A stretch of DNA of 64,000 bases, taken from positions 256,578 to 320,577 of the forward strand of contig JADDTR010000012.1 of NCBI GenBank assembly GCA_015345905.1. Reading direction: 5' to 3'. Shown here one piece after another: positions 34,724 through 46,213 of the stretch. The position numbers were made by a program, and so were the translations under genes. The notes beneath the pieces were generated by a model. That model did not search any database. It saw only the letters and a program-made list of their open reading frames with translations, and was not told the DNA's origin. The first letter of the stretch is position 1; every line of letters starts with the position of its first letter. This DNA is from Aotearoamyces nothofagi (lineage: Eukaryota > Ascomycota > Leotiomycetes > Leotiales > Tympanidaceae).

Positions 34724-35767
34724 ATGACATCGGCCGAGCAACAGGCTCCGGCAGTGAGTCAACCAATCCCCTCCAGAGGGCATCCTGCCCGAGACCCTCA
34801 CTCATCAGGAATATTTCCTGGCCGAGCCAGAGCAGGAGGAAGAGCACGCTCTCGCTCAGGACGCAACCACAACCGCACATCAACCATCAACCAGCTTCTT
34901 TCTAGCGTCTGTGCAGCCATGGATCCTCCTGAGCCCTCTGAGCCCTCTGACCCCTTCGAGGGCACGGCGAGGGGATTCACAAGCCTGGTGATAGAAATCT
35001 CTCTCCGCGATGAGGCGATTCCGACTCCGCACGAGGCGTCCGACCCTGCCGCCGTGTTCGAATGCTTCTCTCAGCTGCCCCCTGAGATCCGACTCAAGAT
35101 CTGGGCCTTGAACCTTCCCGGGCCACGCATCGTCGAGGTCAAGGAGAGGAACGGCGAGTTCGTCGCTGATCAGATCGTCAATCACCGTGTCTGCCACGAG
35201 TCACGTAAAGCTGCGATGAAGACCCACCCGCTCTCGTTTGCTTCTCCTGGAAAGCGCGCCATCATCCCGTTCAACTTCAGTACTGACACGCTCTACCTTG
35301 GCGACAACCTGAATGAGAAGCATTTGGTCTTTCGAGATACATCTGACGCTGTCAGCCTGGGCAAGGTCAAACGTTTGGCTGTTGGAGTCGAGTTGATCTG
35401 GCAGTATGACTGGCCCGGACAAGATCCTTCCTCTCGAACTTATCGAATGCCCTTTGGACAGTTGGAGGAGTACACTGCGATCAAATTCCACCCCGTGGCA
35501 AAGCACATCACAGCTGCAGGGTTGAGACACAGGGAGCTCCCTAAATTTAGCCGGACGTCGTTAAGGTTGATCAACGGCTTACTTAATACTCCCGGCGTAT
35601 ATGCCCCATGTATCAAATGGTTAGTGGCTTCTAAGGAGGTTTTCGATACTATTCCAAAGGTCAAGCTTGTGGTCTTCGCCCCCGGAAAGAGAAGGCTGCG
35701 GGATAAGCTAGCCCACTACACCATCGTCGGTACCATTGGGCGAAGTCTGTGGCAAGTAGTTCCATGA
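34724..35767 (+). CDS. 2EXR-domain protein of unknown function
   Basis: This single-exon gene encodes a predicted 347-residue protein. The 2EXR domain begins near residue 105 with FECFSQLPPEIRLKIWALNL, followed by PGPRIVEVKE and a conserved VNHRVCHESRKAAM, and FNFSTDTLYL. Large numbers of such proteins are found in Leotiomycetes and other Pezizomycotina. Their start resembles an F-box, but no function is established. The first 65 residues are Arg/Ser/Pro-rich and have no family support, so the ATG at 34919, which begins MDPPEPSEPSD, could be the true start and would give 282 residues. A short Pro-Ser-Glu repeat sits there. The gene is convergent with the mL38 gene. Confidence 0.82.
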   Translation: MTSAEQQAPAVSQPIPSRGHPARDPHSSGIFPGRARAGGRARSRSGRNHNRTSTINQLLSSVCAAMDPPEPSEPSDPFEGTARGFTSLVIEISLRDEAIPTPHEASDPAAVFECFSQLPPEIRLKIWALNLPGPRIVEVKERNGEFVADQIVNHRVCHESRKAAMKTHPLSFASPGKRAIIPFNFSTDTLYLGDNLNEKHLVFRDTSDAVSLGKVKRLAVGVELIWQYDWPGQDPSSRTYRMPFGQLEEYTAIKFHPVAKHITAAGLRHRELPKFSRTSLRLINGLLNTPGVYAPCIKWLVASKEVFDTIPKVKLVVFAPGKRRLRDKLAHYTIVGTIGRSLWQVVP

Positions 35768-36043
35768 GCATCAGTAATGTCGAATCGAAGTTCCTGTCAG
35801 GCAAAAAGAGCACTTCGGAATACTGGCTGTGCTGCATGAAAGGTTAAATTGAAGGAATCTCGAGAGAATGGACTGCATGAATAAGCGTATCTTCCACAAA
35901 AAGCTGGGTGTGATGGAGAGTGAACATGGAGAATCTGGAAGATCACGCGCAATGAGAAGGACAATCGAATACAAGGATACATGATTTCCTAGGATACAGT
36001 GATACATTATGATACATTGATGCACACGACTACGTGATTGCAA

Positions 36044-37379
36044 TCATCTTCGGAGTGACTTGTACTTATCACTTGCATGCCTTGCCTCCCATCCTCTAGC
36101 CTTCTGTTTTGGCTTAAGAGCAGCAATCCTCTTACGCTTGAACTCCACATTTGCACCCTCAATGCCTGCTCTTTGCATGACATCTGCTGTGCCTTCATCC
36201 CATATACTTCTAAAGATGTTGATGCCAATTGGCTGGAGGCGATGCTTGTCAACGAAACTCCTTAGGCTAAATCCGTCACGTATAATCTTCTCTTTTAACA
36301 TCGATGCATCAAATATCTGTCCTGACTGCTGTTGGAGCACGAATACTGACAAACGATGATATGGTGATCCTTTTTGGGCGAATGGTGGTAACCACGGAAG
36401 GACTAGTTGCGTCTCTTTAGACACCTTGGAAAGTGGAAGGGATGTCTCGGTGGGCGAAACAGATACATTGGTAGCCAAATAATGGCATCTCGATGTAAAG
36501 CTGTCCTTCTCAATAACAGGGACATCTGAATCGACAACCACAACCGTAACAAGCCTCTCTCCCTTGTCAAACACTTGTACTTTCAAACGTGCAGGTATCT
36601 CGCTCACTCTGGAGTCAATAAACTCCCCAGGTTGCACATTTCGTCTACTGAATGCTAAGCGTACATCGGCAGTAGGTTCGAAATGGGATAGAACGTCTGG
36701 AACAATATTCAGTTGGCTGACACGTTGGGTGATAATTAGGCGCTGGTAGGATCGCCATTTCTTGTCTGCTAGGTATCGATAGATGGGCTTGCTCATATCT
36801 CCTGTAAAAACCATTAGTTATAGTGCTGAATAATCTGACAGAGCTGTACATACCCTCGCCATCTTCAAATCGCTTCTTGATCAGGGGATCGTTGATGTCC
36901 GCCAAAATCTTGAGATGCTCCAGATGCCTTCTCATGCTGTCTAAACGAGTCTGCTTCTGCTGTTCACCGCCAGATATGGTTGATACATCCTGTTCAGTGA
37001 GCCGATTTATACGGGCTCTCTCCGTCTCAATTGCTTTCAGCTTCTCCTCCCGGTCCGCTTGTAGTACTTTGCGAGCTTCTTGAAAACATTGATATGGTAA
37101 TTGCTCGAAAGGAAGATTGTCTGACGACTTCAACGCAGCGCGACGACGTCTTGATCCAATTGGGATAATTCCGCTTCGCATCAATGATCTTTCGCCCTTC
37201 GGTGAGGTGACTGTCGCTGGGTCGAAAGCTGGGGTACGGGGGGAATTATCGACTGAAGCTTCATTACGACCTCTGCAGCTAGTTGAAAAGCTTCGAAGAG
37301 CATTTTGAGAATAACATGATGTCTGAGTATATTGCAGACACCTCGAAAGGGGCTTTGCAGCTATTTTGCAGCCAGACAT
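36044..37379 (-). CDS. MRPL35: Mitochondrial large-subunit ribosomal protein mL38 (Mrpl35), PEBP-like
   Basis: This gene encodes a predicted 427-residue mitochondrial ribosomal protein. Exon 1 is 37379-36854 and exon 2 is 36801-36044, separated by a 52-bp intron. The N-terminus (SGCKIAAKPLSRCLQYTQTS) is basic and hydroxylated, fitting mitochondrial import. The C-terminal half has a phosphatidylethanolamine-binding-protein-like fold, with VFDKGERLVTVVVVDSDVPV, a block starting CHYLATNVSVSPTET and KGSPYHRLSVFVLQQQ. The basic end (ALKPKQKARGW) suits rRNA contact. Fungal mL38 proteins have this arrangement and length. A PEBP-family inhibitor is the alternative, but the long N-terminal helical part (EREEK-type, AIETERARINRLTEQ) argues for the ribosomal protein. 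It is divergent from the uL4m gene across only 135 bp. Confidence 0.87.
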
Positions 37380-37514
37380 TGTGTTGTGAACGTTTTAGTC
37401 TACATCCCGGTTCGAAATTATCGGTGTTCGCGTCGGCGTTCAGAAATTAGAGAGCCGCAAAGTTAACTTCCATCTCCTTACAACAAGCATTAAATTTCCC
37501 CCAACACAACAAAT
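37380..37514. promoter_or_regulatory. Bidirectional promoter, mL38 and uL4m genes
   Basis: Only 135 bp separates the two start codons, so both mitochondrial ribosomal protein genes must share this promoter. No TATA box is evident; GGCGTTCAGAAATTAGAG-like sequence lies mid-region without an obvious match to a known site. Confidence 0.7.
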
Positions 37515-38510
37515 ATGGCCTCAAAAGGATTCTCATTGAGTCTGAGGACTATGCGGGCATCAATTGGTCCATCAAGAGATCCTCTGATAGTCAGTCTGCT
37601 TAATTCGACCCTGAATGTGGCTGGAGAATGCTAATAGAGTCCGTAGCAGTGCCTGGCACCTCGATTATCACGTTCGATGGCGACAGCGACACAGCCGTCA
37701 TCCGGGCTATCTCGAAATTCAGAACAAGAATTCATCCCTTCTCCTGCAGATGCGACACTGCCTTTATGTATGTCTGCTGATTTGTTCACTCATTGTCATG
37801 ACTAACGAGACCTAGCCTCCGAAGTTCTCACAACTATCTATCGATTCCCAACTATGGAACCACTTCGATTTGAATCATACCCTGCAAACTACTTGCATCT
37901 ACCACTACGAAGGGATATTCTACACCGTGCTGTAATATTTGAGGGTGACGCTACGCGGCAAGGAACTGCCAACACTAAAACCCGCTTCGAGGTGCACGGA
38001 AGTCATCGCAAAGTCCGCCCACAGAAAGGCACCGGTATGGCCCGTCTAGGCACTCGGCAATCGCCCATGTTGTCTGGTGGTGGAAAGAGTTTTGGCCCAC
38101 ATCCAAGGGACTTTGCTACCCAATTGCCGCGCAAAATGTACGACTTGGCATGGAGAACTGCCCTGAGCTATCGCTATCGCAAAGGAGAGCTCATAGTTTG
38201 TGAGGATGGCATGGAAATTGACTATGCGAAGTCAAGCTTCGTCAAGAAGATTTTCCAGCATAATCGATGGGGCAATGAAGATGGCAGGTCACTAGTGATC
38301 ACTGCAAGCCATAGGAAGAATTTATTCTGGGCGTTAGACCACGCCGAAGAAGATGGAAGAGTTCGATTAGAGCGACAAGTTGATGTGAAGGACCTGCTAG
38401 AACTGGGAAGAGTCATCATCGAGAAGACAGCGCTGGACACTATTTTGAGGGAACATCAGAGCGATCTTGCTAAAACCGTAGCCTCTGCTGGGACGGGAAC
38501 TGCGGCATAG
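37515..38510 (+). CDS. YML6: Mitochondrial large-subunit ribosomal protein uL4m (Yml6)
   Basis: This gene encodes a predicted 296-residue protein of the mitochondrial 54S subunit. Exons are 37515-37589, 37647-37767 and 37816-38510. The second exon is open in all three frames; I chose the one that keeps phase with exon 3 and gives QCLAPRLSRSMATATQPSSG, a basic presequence-like stretch. The first donor is GTCAGT, weaker than usual. The ribosomal L4 core is clear: LPLRRDILHRAVIFEGD, RPQKGTGMARLG, SPMLSGGGKSFGPHPRDF and LAWRTALSYRYRKGEL. The loop with GTGMARLG is the tentacle that lines the exit tunnel. A late motif is LVITASHRKNLFWA. The identity is secure even though the N-terminal exons are less certain. 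Confidence 0.93.
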
Positions 38511-40580
38511 ACATAATTAAATTTAATCATTGTCATATGAGAAGTATATTTCAACTGTTGTGATAACTTTGTTCTAGCTCAATCGTCCATCTTTTCTCAA
38601 TTGGGTTTTATGTCGATTGAGAGCTTTTAGCCTCTTTTAGGCCAGGTTCCAGTCAAACTCGTTAACGTTCACCGGCCGTTCCGTGCATCGATACTAGTGT
38701 AGACCTATGGCATTTGTTACAATGGCTTTCAAGAGCGTGGTCAAAGATGTCGAAGAAGGATCGGAGGAAAGGACGCCTGAGCTTCTTTCAAGGAACGGGC
38801 GGAGTAAGCCACTTACGTTACCAAAGCTCGGAGCGTCTCTGAATTTCCTATCGCGGCTTAACTGTTCGCTGTACCAATCGATCTTGCTGGAAGGAGACCC
38901 GGGGGCGGAATTGCGAAGATCTTAAAGCTACTCGAGTGGCTTGCCCCCGACCCCGATGTGAATATCGTCAGCTACCCACGTACGACTCCTCGACTACGCT
39001 TGGCGCGCGCTTTATCACAGACGTGTAAGAGGGAATACCCTCATATCCTTGCTCGGGATAGGGAAAATGCTCTCCCTATTTCGTCAGGTCCCGAGACCTG
39101 GACGACCGTGCTATCATTTCACTAACAAGCCCGTCCCGTTTCTCGGTAGCGACAAACCACAAATGACGAGAGTCTACAGTATGATATCACCTTCGAGACC
39201 CCCCCTTCTGGATGGGATATACCATCACGTGACGGCTTCCAAAGCCCGCATACCCTCATTCTCGTAGTATTCTCCCTCTGTAGCTTCCGCCTAGATCATC
39301 TGTACTCTAGCTAGCTAGGAAGCTAGGTTACATATAAATAATAAGCAGCAACTCACGCGCCCCCGTCTATCCTCCATACCCGCCCCTCCCCTCCACCGGG
39401 GGTCCCAGAACCAGAAACATCCGACGTAACGCAGCTCACCCACCTCACCCAACCGCGGGCACGGGCCCTCTCCCCCCGAAGACCACAACACACACACAAC
39501 AACACCACACCATACGGAGCCGGATCTCATCCCCAGCCCCAATCTCAGATACCTACCCGCTCCACCCGATCACCAGTCACCCCTGCGCCGTCAAACCACC
39601 CTTCCCCTTCCGCACGATTAAATCATCGCGACGTCAGGCCTTTTTTCTTTTCTTGGCTGCTGCAGGTGTTTTGTACCGTACTCGTCCCGGCTTTGCGTGA
39701 GGGATATGGGAAGCGGGCTGTCTCCTGGTGGGTTTTAGATGTATTTATTCACTCGTGCTCCTGCACCCTTTGGAGAAGTCGTTCCTCCTGTCTGAATCAA
39801 GATTTTTTTTTTTTTGGGTTTTGCTTCGGCTCTTGATGTTTCATGTTCGAGTTGAAGCCTGCTTTGTGATCGGGTGTCGTCAGATCGCCGGTCACCTCAC
39901 TTCCTGAAACTCGTGGATTGGTGACTCGATAAAACACCACGGCCTCACCACATGTAGGGAAAAGCCAAGAATTCCTACATCGCGAGTATGACCTTTCTGG
40001 CGGCTTTGCCAGCAACTACTTTGCGTTACGATAACTCTGTATTGATTCAGATGACGATAAAATCATGGATACTCTGATTTTGTGTATGATACTAATATAA
40101 TAGTTGAAGCCCAGATATGTTACTAGTCTAGTGCACAGCAAAGGGCTTCTCGGCTGTCGCTTCCTTTTCGTCGCCTACGGTTTGGTCTTCGGAAAGAAAT
40201 ATAAATTACATTTGGGTATGGCGGTGTACGCCTGTACGCCTATACGCCTGTACGCCTGTACGCTTATACGCCCTATCCCCATGATACATTTGACACCGTT
40301 CAATAAACACACCAATGTGCCGACATATACACGCCATCAATCCACCGTGTATGCGTTGCGTTTCGTTTTAAGTTCCTTGTTATGTACTTGATCCTCCCTT
40401 CATTTCACCCTTCCTCAATACCTTCCGAAGCAAACCATGAACAATCGTCCAAGCGATAGATGGTTAATAATAACACAGCAGATGGTGCTTGATCTCAGAT
40501 CTTGCCATCACTATTCTTGCCATCCCTTTTCTTGCCATCCCTTTTCTTGCCATCACTTTTCTTGCCATCACTTTTAACGG
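38511..40580. other. Intergenic tract between uL4m and bZIP genes
   Basis: About 2 kb with no gene I can support. It holds C- and A-rich low-complexity DNA at 39360-39560, a T13 run near 39803, the 8-bp repeat at 40227 and the 15-bp minisatellite at 40498. An ORF at 38707-38925 has no motif or splice partner. Confidence 0.5.
40227..40274. repeat. 8-bp tandem repeat, TACGCCTG-like x6
   Basis: Six units of TACGCCTG with variants TACGCCTA, TACGCTTA and TACGCCCT. Confidence 0.9.
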
Positions 40581-40584
40581 TCAT
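40495..40584 (-). repeat. 15-bp minisatellite forming a 29-codon ORF of KSDGK units
   Basis: On the minus strand five copies of a 15-bp unit (AAAAGTGATGGCAAG type) form one open frame. It starts with an ATG that overlaps the bZIP stop codon as ATGA, and it ends in TGA. The unit encodes Lys-Ser/Arg-Asp-Gly-Lys. It is in the frame next to the bZIP reading frame. Whether it is translated is unknown; by default it is a 3' UTR minisatellite. Confidence 0.85.
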
Positions 40585-41810
40585 GTTATCGTCTGCTTAA
40601 CATGAGCGTCTGAGCTGTCCGCGAGGCTGGGTGGCGATAAAGTATGTGTCGAATCACTAGCACTGTGACTCGAAGATTTTCGACTCATTGAAGTAGAGTT
40701 AGGAGAATCATGGTTCAATAGACGCCGACTTAATATAGAGCCTCCGAAGTCGTCTATGTGTCGAGACGAACCTGCGAAGCTAATGACATCATCGGAGTTA
40801 GAATTCAAGTACGAGCTTTGCTCCATCTCCGCGAGGTCCCTTGTCGACCACTCAGATGGTTGCGAGATGGTTGCATCAATATACGATATAAGCTTGGGGT
40901 CGTTACATTCTCGGTAATGAGGTAGCAGTAATGCTTTTAAGTCTTCTATATCTCGCTTCAATTTCTCCACCTGCAGCCCCTTTATGGCATTGTCGAGATC
41001 AAGGCGCTTAGCCTTCTCCACAATTCCCTCGTTCAGGGTTTTCTTCTTAATGCGACATTTGTGTGCCGCCTCGCGGTTCCTCTTTAGAAATATCTCACGC
41101 TTGCGCGCCTCCTCTTCTGGTGTGGGCTTCTTCTTGGTAGATTTACGTGGCTTCCTGGCCTTCTTAACCGTAGCCTTATCAACGTTGTCGATAGTTGGAG
41201 TAGACGTGCTCTCGCGTATGTGATTGGAGGGCTGGATTTTGGTCTGTATACCGGTGGAAGGACGGGGAGATTTGGCTGGCGAGGCAGGAGAGTCTCCGGG
41301 GGTAATTTGACCATGATGAAGAGCGGTTTTTCTGATATCATCCCTGATCAGGTTGGCTGTGACAACAGTAAGAGGACTCCCAACCTGTGGAGAATATGAC
41401 CATTGGTCTATGAAAGGAGTAGCAGAAACATTCTGGCCAAGGAGCGAGCCCAGATAGGATGAGTTTGGCTGCATATGACTAGCCTGGCTAGATGCATACA
41501 AGTTGGGGTTCTTTAGAGCAACAGTACCTGGTGAATTGTCTATCTGCGGATCGTAGCTGTCTGAAAAGAACCGGCTAAGATCGTCATAAGATGAATGTGA
41601 GATATCTGAAGACTGCACTAGCTGAGCATCAAATGATTCAGCTATCGTCTGCGGACGAAATTGATGACTAAGTGGCACTACAGCAGAATATGGCTCAGGA
41701 TCGGGGTAGCTGGAAAATCCATCGGAATATTGAAGCACATCATTATCAGAATCATGATCTGCCGCGAAATGGCCGGTCATGAAAGGCGACAATGATAGCT
41801 TGTCGTCCAT
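40581..41810 (-). CDS. bZIP transcription factor (CREB/ATF-like)
   Basis: This gene encodes a predicted 409-residue DNA-binding regulator. The basic region is KREIFLKRNREAAHKCRIKK, containing the N-x-x-A-x-x-C-R signature. Cys in place of Ser at that position also occurs in fungal Atf1/AP-1-like factors. The leucine zipper follows with LDLDNAIKGLQVEKLKRDIE and DLKALL. A Lys-rich patch (KKARKPRKSTKKKPT) just before the basic region is a likely nuclear signal. The N-terminal 200 residues are Ser/Asp/Pro-rich, as in activation regions. The ATG at 41810 is used because the frame above it contains no ATG. A GTGAGT-to-CAG intron in the minus-strand 5' UTR, at about 41882-41824, seems likely. The stop codon overlaps a small repeat ORF downstream. 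Confidence 0.92.
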   Translation of the reverse strand: MDDKLSLSPFMTGHFAADHDSDNDVLQYSDGFSSYPDPEPYSAVVPLSHQFRPQTIAESFDAQLVQSSDISHSSYDDLSRFFSDSYDPQIDNSPGTVALKNPNLYASSQASHMQPNSSYLGSLLGQNVSATPFIDQWSYSPQVGSPLTVVTANLIRDDIRKTALHHGQITPGDSPASPAKSPRPSTGIQTKIQPSNHIRESTSTPTIDNVDKATVKKARKPRKSTKKKPTPEEEARKREIFLKRNREAAHKCRIKKKTLNEGIVEKAKRLDLDNAIKGLQVEKLKRDIEDLKALLLPHYRECNDPKLISYIDATISQPSEWSTRDLAEMEQSSYLNSNSDDVISFAGSSRHIDDFGGSILSRRLLNHDSPNSTSMSRKSSSHSASDSTHTLSPPSLADSSDAHVKQTIT

Positions 41811-43400
41811 TGCCGCGATTGTCTGAGCAACCAAGTCAATACATCGATAGCAAATCAATCGGATAATGCAGACAAACTCACAGCGTTTGTTGTTTCTTGA
41901 GTAAAGAGAATGAGGCACAGTTGGAGGTTGAGACAAGAGGATGACTATGGCCCAGACTTGTTGGCGAATGATGGCAGCAAGGCCCAGTTTTCAAGCATCC
42001 GTTTTAGCCAAGGCACATATGGGAATGAGCTGAGAAGGAGCAGTGCGTTTTAAGGTACAGAGGCTGTGAAAATTAATCGTTGGGTGGCTGGAATGTAGAA
42101 GTCGTTTCACGAAAGCGAGATGAAGGCGCCTTTGACAATGCCTAGACCTTTAGAGCTCGAAGTCGAGTGTCTGACATGTGTGGAGAGTTAGAATGCCATG
42201 CTCTTCACATATGAGGTATTTTTTGCAGAAATATTGGGTTCCATCAAGAGAGCAGCTTACATGTATGCAGTAAGTATGCAGTGCAGGCTACCGGAGTTCT
42301 GGCCCGTTGAATTCGGAGCTCGGCGGCCAACTTTGCTTTCTTAAATGCTTGATTGACGACCAAAACGTCCAACTAAGATGATTGTATCTATGCCTGATGG
42401 TAGCTCCTGACCAGACTTGACACCAAGTCCAAAGTTGGGGATGCTATGCTGTGTTGTTGTGTTGGGGCAAAGTGGCGCGGCGGGCGATGAGGGGAAGATG
42501 GGAAAGAGAGGTAGGTGTGGTAAGTTTGTTTTCTCAATTCGCATATGCAAGGCAATCGGGGATTGGAAAGGTTAAGCACTAAAGTATCTTCTAAAAGCAG
42601 CTTGCTTGAGATGCCTGTCACCGCCGTGAAGAATCCGAAGGGACAACTACCGTCCAGCAGGCCCGCAATGATACGTCTGCAGCTCCGCGTCCTCCCATCA
42701 ACGAAGTGGTGTTTGGGGTCTGGGACGGGCTGCGGAGGCAACAGCACTGCAACAAACGCGCTGTTCTTCTCGACTGTGCTATCTCACGGCATCCAAGGAT
42801 GACGGCACAGCAGTGGGCAGCGAGGAATGTGTGGATGCGGCTACGCAGGTCTTGCCCACGACTCAACGAGGAACTACCTACTTCTAGGCTTTGGGCGAGG
42901 AACGGAGCAGTTCCACCTCGATCTTAGAGCTGGGCCACCGCGCTCCCAGGTACTCTAGCCTGAACAGAGCACCCGTAGGCCCACCATGCAACAGCCCATC
43001 ACAGAGGTACGTGTGTAGATGCGCAGTACAGATGTCCCGTACACATGGACAGTACTGGTGGTGAAGAGGGCGGAGGCATTTGACGGGCGAACCATACACA
43101 GTAGTCTCGGCAGTCTAGATAGCCCGATCGTCATATATAAGTCCGCACATACCGGGGAACGGGAAGGGTGGAAGACCAGAATGGCGCCGGCCGCTACTAG
43201 CGACTCATGTAACCTTTAGGCTCGCATCCGCTGTTGCAGCACCGCTATCCGAACCCGTAACTCGTAACGCGAGCAAGGTCCCGCGCCCAGCTGCTAGGGC
43301 CTCACGGGCGCTGCTGGGGCGTCTGGCGTGCGAAGGCACCGCTGACGCCGCCGAAGCCCTCTGTGCGAGGCGAGGCAAGGCAGGCCGGGCAGTCAAGGCA

Positions 43401-43450
43401 GGCTCTGCTAGGCTCTGCTCTGCTCTGCTAGGTTCTGCTAGGCTCTGCTG
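43401..43450. repeat. Tandem repeat GGCTCTGCTA/CTCTG
   Basis: A 10-bp unit GGCTCTGCTA mixed with 5-bp CTCTG units. Confidence 0.88.
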
Positions 43451-43592
43451 GCCAAGGTACCTACGGGTAGGTACCTCGTGTGCTGTGGGTGTAAGATCTA
43501 TCATGTATTCCGTACCTAGCCAGCCACTGAGCCACTGAGCCACGGGAGCGCAACAGTGAGCGAGGAACGGTGCTTCAGAAGCCAAGCAGGAG

Positions 43593-43622
43593 CCTTGGAA
43601 GCCCTTGGAAGCCCTTGGAAGC
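43593..43622. repeat. 10-bp tandem repeat (CCTTGGAAGC)3
   Basis: Three perfect units. Confidence 0.9.
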
Positions 43623-43683
43623 CGATGAAGCCTATGAGGCGAGGCCTATGCAGCCGATCTCTAACATCGTGGCGCGCCGGCCT

Positions 43684-43742
43684 CTGTCCTATAGTCCTCT
43701 ATTCTCTGTCCTCTATTCTCTGTCCTCTATCCTCTATCCTCT
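43684..43742. repeat. Pyrimidine-rich repeat CCTCTATTCTCTGT
   Basis: Imperfect 14-bp units shrinking to CCTCTAT units. Confidence 0.85.
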
Positions 43743-45223
43743 GCACTACGGAGTATACTTTGCGTGCTTGGTACTTTCGACTACGCCGCAGCTGCCCGGG
43801 TCTCTTTCAATTGCTGTGCTGCACATGTACTCTGCACAATATACAGACCAGTAGTGCCAGTGCTTGGCCACCGAGCTGCTCTTGGGTTCGGCATATTGCA
43901 GCAGCCTCTGCAAAGCAGGCAAAAATCCCCGGCATGGATGCATAGAATCCCTGCCCTTGGCAGTGCAATGCGCCAGTGCGCCAGTTTCCACAGAATCAAC
44001 AAAATCCACCCCCCTCTGCCTGTGAGTTTCGTCTCCCTGATTTGAGCGGCCACTCACCTCTACACCACCGCACGGAATGGCGGATGACTCAACGGAAACT
44101 CGGTACGCGTTTGCCCTCAGTCCCTGTCCTCACCACCTTTCTAGGACAGCAGCAGCAGATTATGATGCCACATTTGAGGGTCCTGAAGGTCGTGAGCGTC
44201 TTCTAAGGAACAAAAGGACATGCTGTCGAAGCCGAGCCGGCCGAGAGCTGTTGGCTGCTTGATTGCAGCAACTGAATCTTGATGAGGAATGCCTCTGTCG
44301 ATTCTTCCGGAAAGTTTAAAGACGTATAAACCAAGGTTTGCTTGTAAGCCCCTCACCCACTTTCCTCTTTACGGTAGCTGAGCTATCGTTGTAAACAGAT
44401 ATTAGACCCTAAATCTGCAATGCATTCTTTCTTGCGCAATCAGACGTTTTAATGGATGGAATGCTTTAGTTGCAGAAGCTTTCGTCCAAGTCCCAACGCT
44501 GAATTTCAACACATACAGTTTGCTACTCCCGGTGGGATCGAAGCTCTCTCGAAACCTGCGAGGCATGCAAGATTGCCGGAGATGGGAAATGCAGATTGCC
44601 ATGTGCATTGTCCAGCACCGAAATGTTTAGCAAACTTAGCGAACAGACGAGACACAAGGTACGAAGATACTTTGGTACTTCCCCCGAATTCATGGAATCA
44701 ATGCAGCCCTCCTCCGGACATAGAGTCCAGTACAGTACGTACTGTAGTACCCACCTACAGGGGCACTGATAGGAGGTACCCTCCCTGCCGGAAGTCTTGC
44801 GACCTACAGTAAGTGCAGTACCGTACTTGCTGTTCTAATGCCACGCCAAAAGCTATGGCTTGATAGAAAAACAGGTATTTATCAGCGTACGTACGCATGC
44901 AAACGTACTCTGGAGTGCACTTTAGCACTTTAGCACGCCAGCACCTCATAAACACTGAAATACTTCGAGATTAGTGGATAAGATTCCACTAAATACGCCG
45001 CAGAAGCTTGAGAGCTTCAGCGTATCCATGTATATGCCGTACCATGTCCAGAGCCAACCTTGTTACAGGGCCACCCTGGGTTGCAAAAAGTTACGCCACA
45101 CGCCTCCGTACAAGAACAGTATTCCGCACAGAAGCAAATCGAAACCCAGCGGTTTGACCTTTTACCATTTATATGCAACCATGGCATTCTCAAGCTGCTA
45201 GACGTGGGGAGGGGGAGGCCTGC

Positions 45224-45271
45224 TCCGCTTAGCGACAGGTCTTGCGGAGCATTTGCTCCGGAGCGACAGGT
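45224..45271. repeat. Direct repeat around a short hairpin
   Basis: GCGACAGGT occurs at 45232 and 45263. Between them CGGAGCA and TGCTCCG (45245-45260) form a perfect 7-bp inverted repeat with a 2-base loop. The outer part TGCTCCG is also repeated. Confidence 0.75.
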
Positions 45272-45841
45272 TCCTCGCGTATAAGTATTACTGTAACTGG
45301 ACTGTAAAGGATTTGATGCTCCGTATCGATAAGGTCGCACTAACCAGCCACTCGGAGCCTGCATGCTATTTTCCATTAGATAAATCCGGGTTGAAGATCG
45401 AGACCCCTTCGATCGAAACAGAAATACAGTATATCCAGGGTTGACCCCTCACCCAACAATATCTCTCCTCCATAGGCCACTCGACACATACTCGTAGCTG
45501 AATGAATGTCTCAGATCTCCAAAGCTCGCTGGCTACAGCACCCGAGGGTCTGGACCGACAGTTGCGCGCCTAACAGATTATAGACTCTGGCAAGCTTACA
45601 ATGCTCTCTACTGGCCGACTTCGACACCACTCCCTTTAGAAATCTGGTAGAACAGGGCTGAATCCTTAAATTCCATTCTGTTGGCGAAAACGCAAACGTG
45701 AAGCTCTTGGCTAAGATGGATCTCGAGCTGTAGGTAAGTTATGGTGATCTGTCGAGCGTTATTGCGAATCCCCATCTCTTATTCCCTACCGGTTTAGGTT
45801 CGTCTAGGTCGGACGAAGATCTATCACCAGAATTGCAATAC

Positions 45842-46213
45842 TCACATCGGTACAGCACTGTAAAACCGGTGTACGATCTTCGCAAGCACTGCTCTAAAGG
45901 GACTGACGCTCGTCTTGGTACTGTCCCTCTTGATGCCAACTCTAGACAGCCATTTTGATAAGGCATCAACGGCTTCTACAGAATTTGTCTTAAGGGTCTT
46001 CAGATGCGTTAACAAAGGGGGTTCTCTCACGGAGGGACTTCCGACCCTGTGTTTGCGCCACATCAGCTCTCGTTTCTTGGCACTGATAATAGATCGATCT
46101 AAGTAGCAACCAGGATGGCATTCTTCAGAAATCCAAAGCCCATATTTTAGGAGCGACTTGGTACGAACTGCGTACGATGACGTAGAGTCGAATACACCTG
46201 CCGTATCAGATAT
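45842..46213 (-). other. Coding-like segment, unrecognised, possible relic
   Basis: On the minus strand an open frame of about 120 codons without an initial ATG ends at 45842. It reads like ordinary protein (for example LLKYGLWISEECHPGCYLDR and LKTLKTNSVEAVDALSKWLS) rather than low-complexity translation. I do not recognise the family. Nearby fragments at 46.2-46.9 kb have a similar look in changing frames. It could be a decayed gene or chance; it is not annotated as a working gene. Confidence 0.22.

Noticed and set aside
38707-38925. 72-codon ORF after uL4m
   Set aside because: No motif, no splice partner and no adjacent coding-like sequence.
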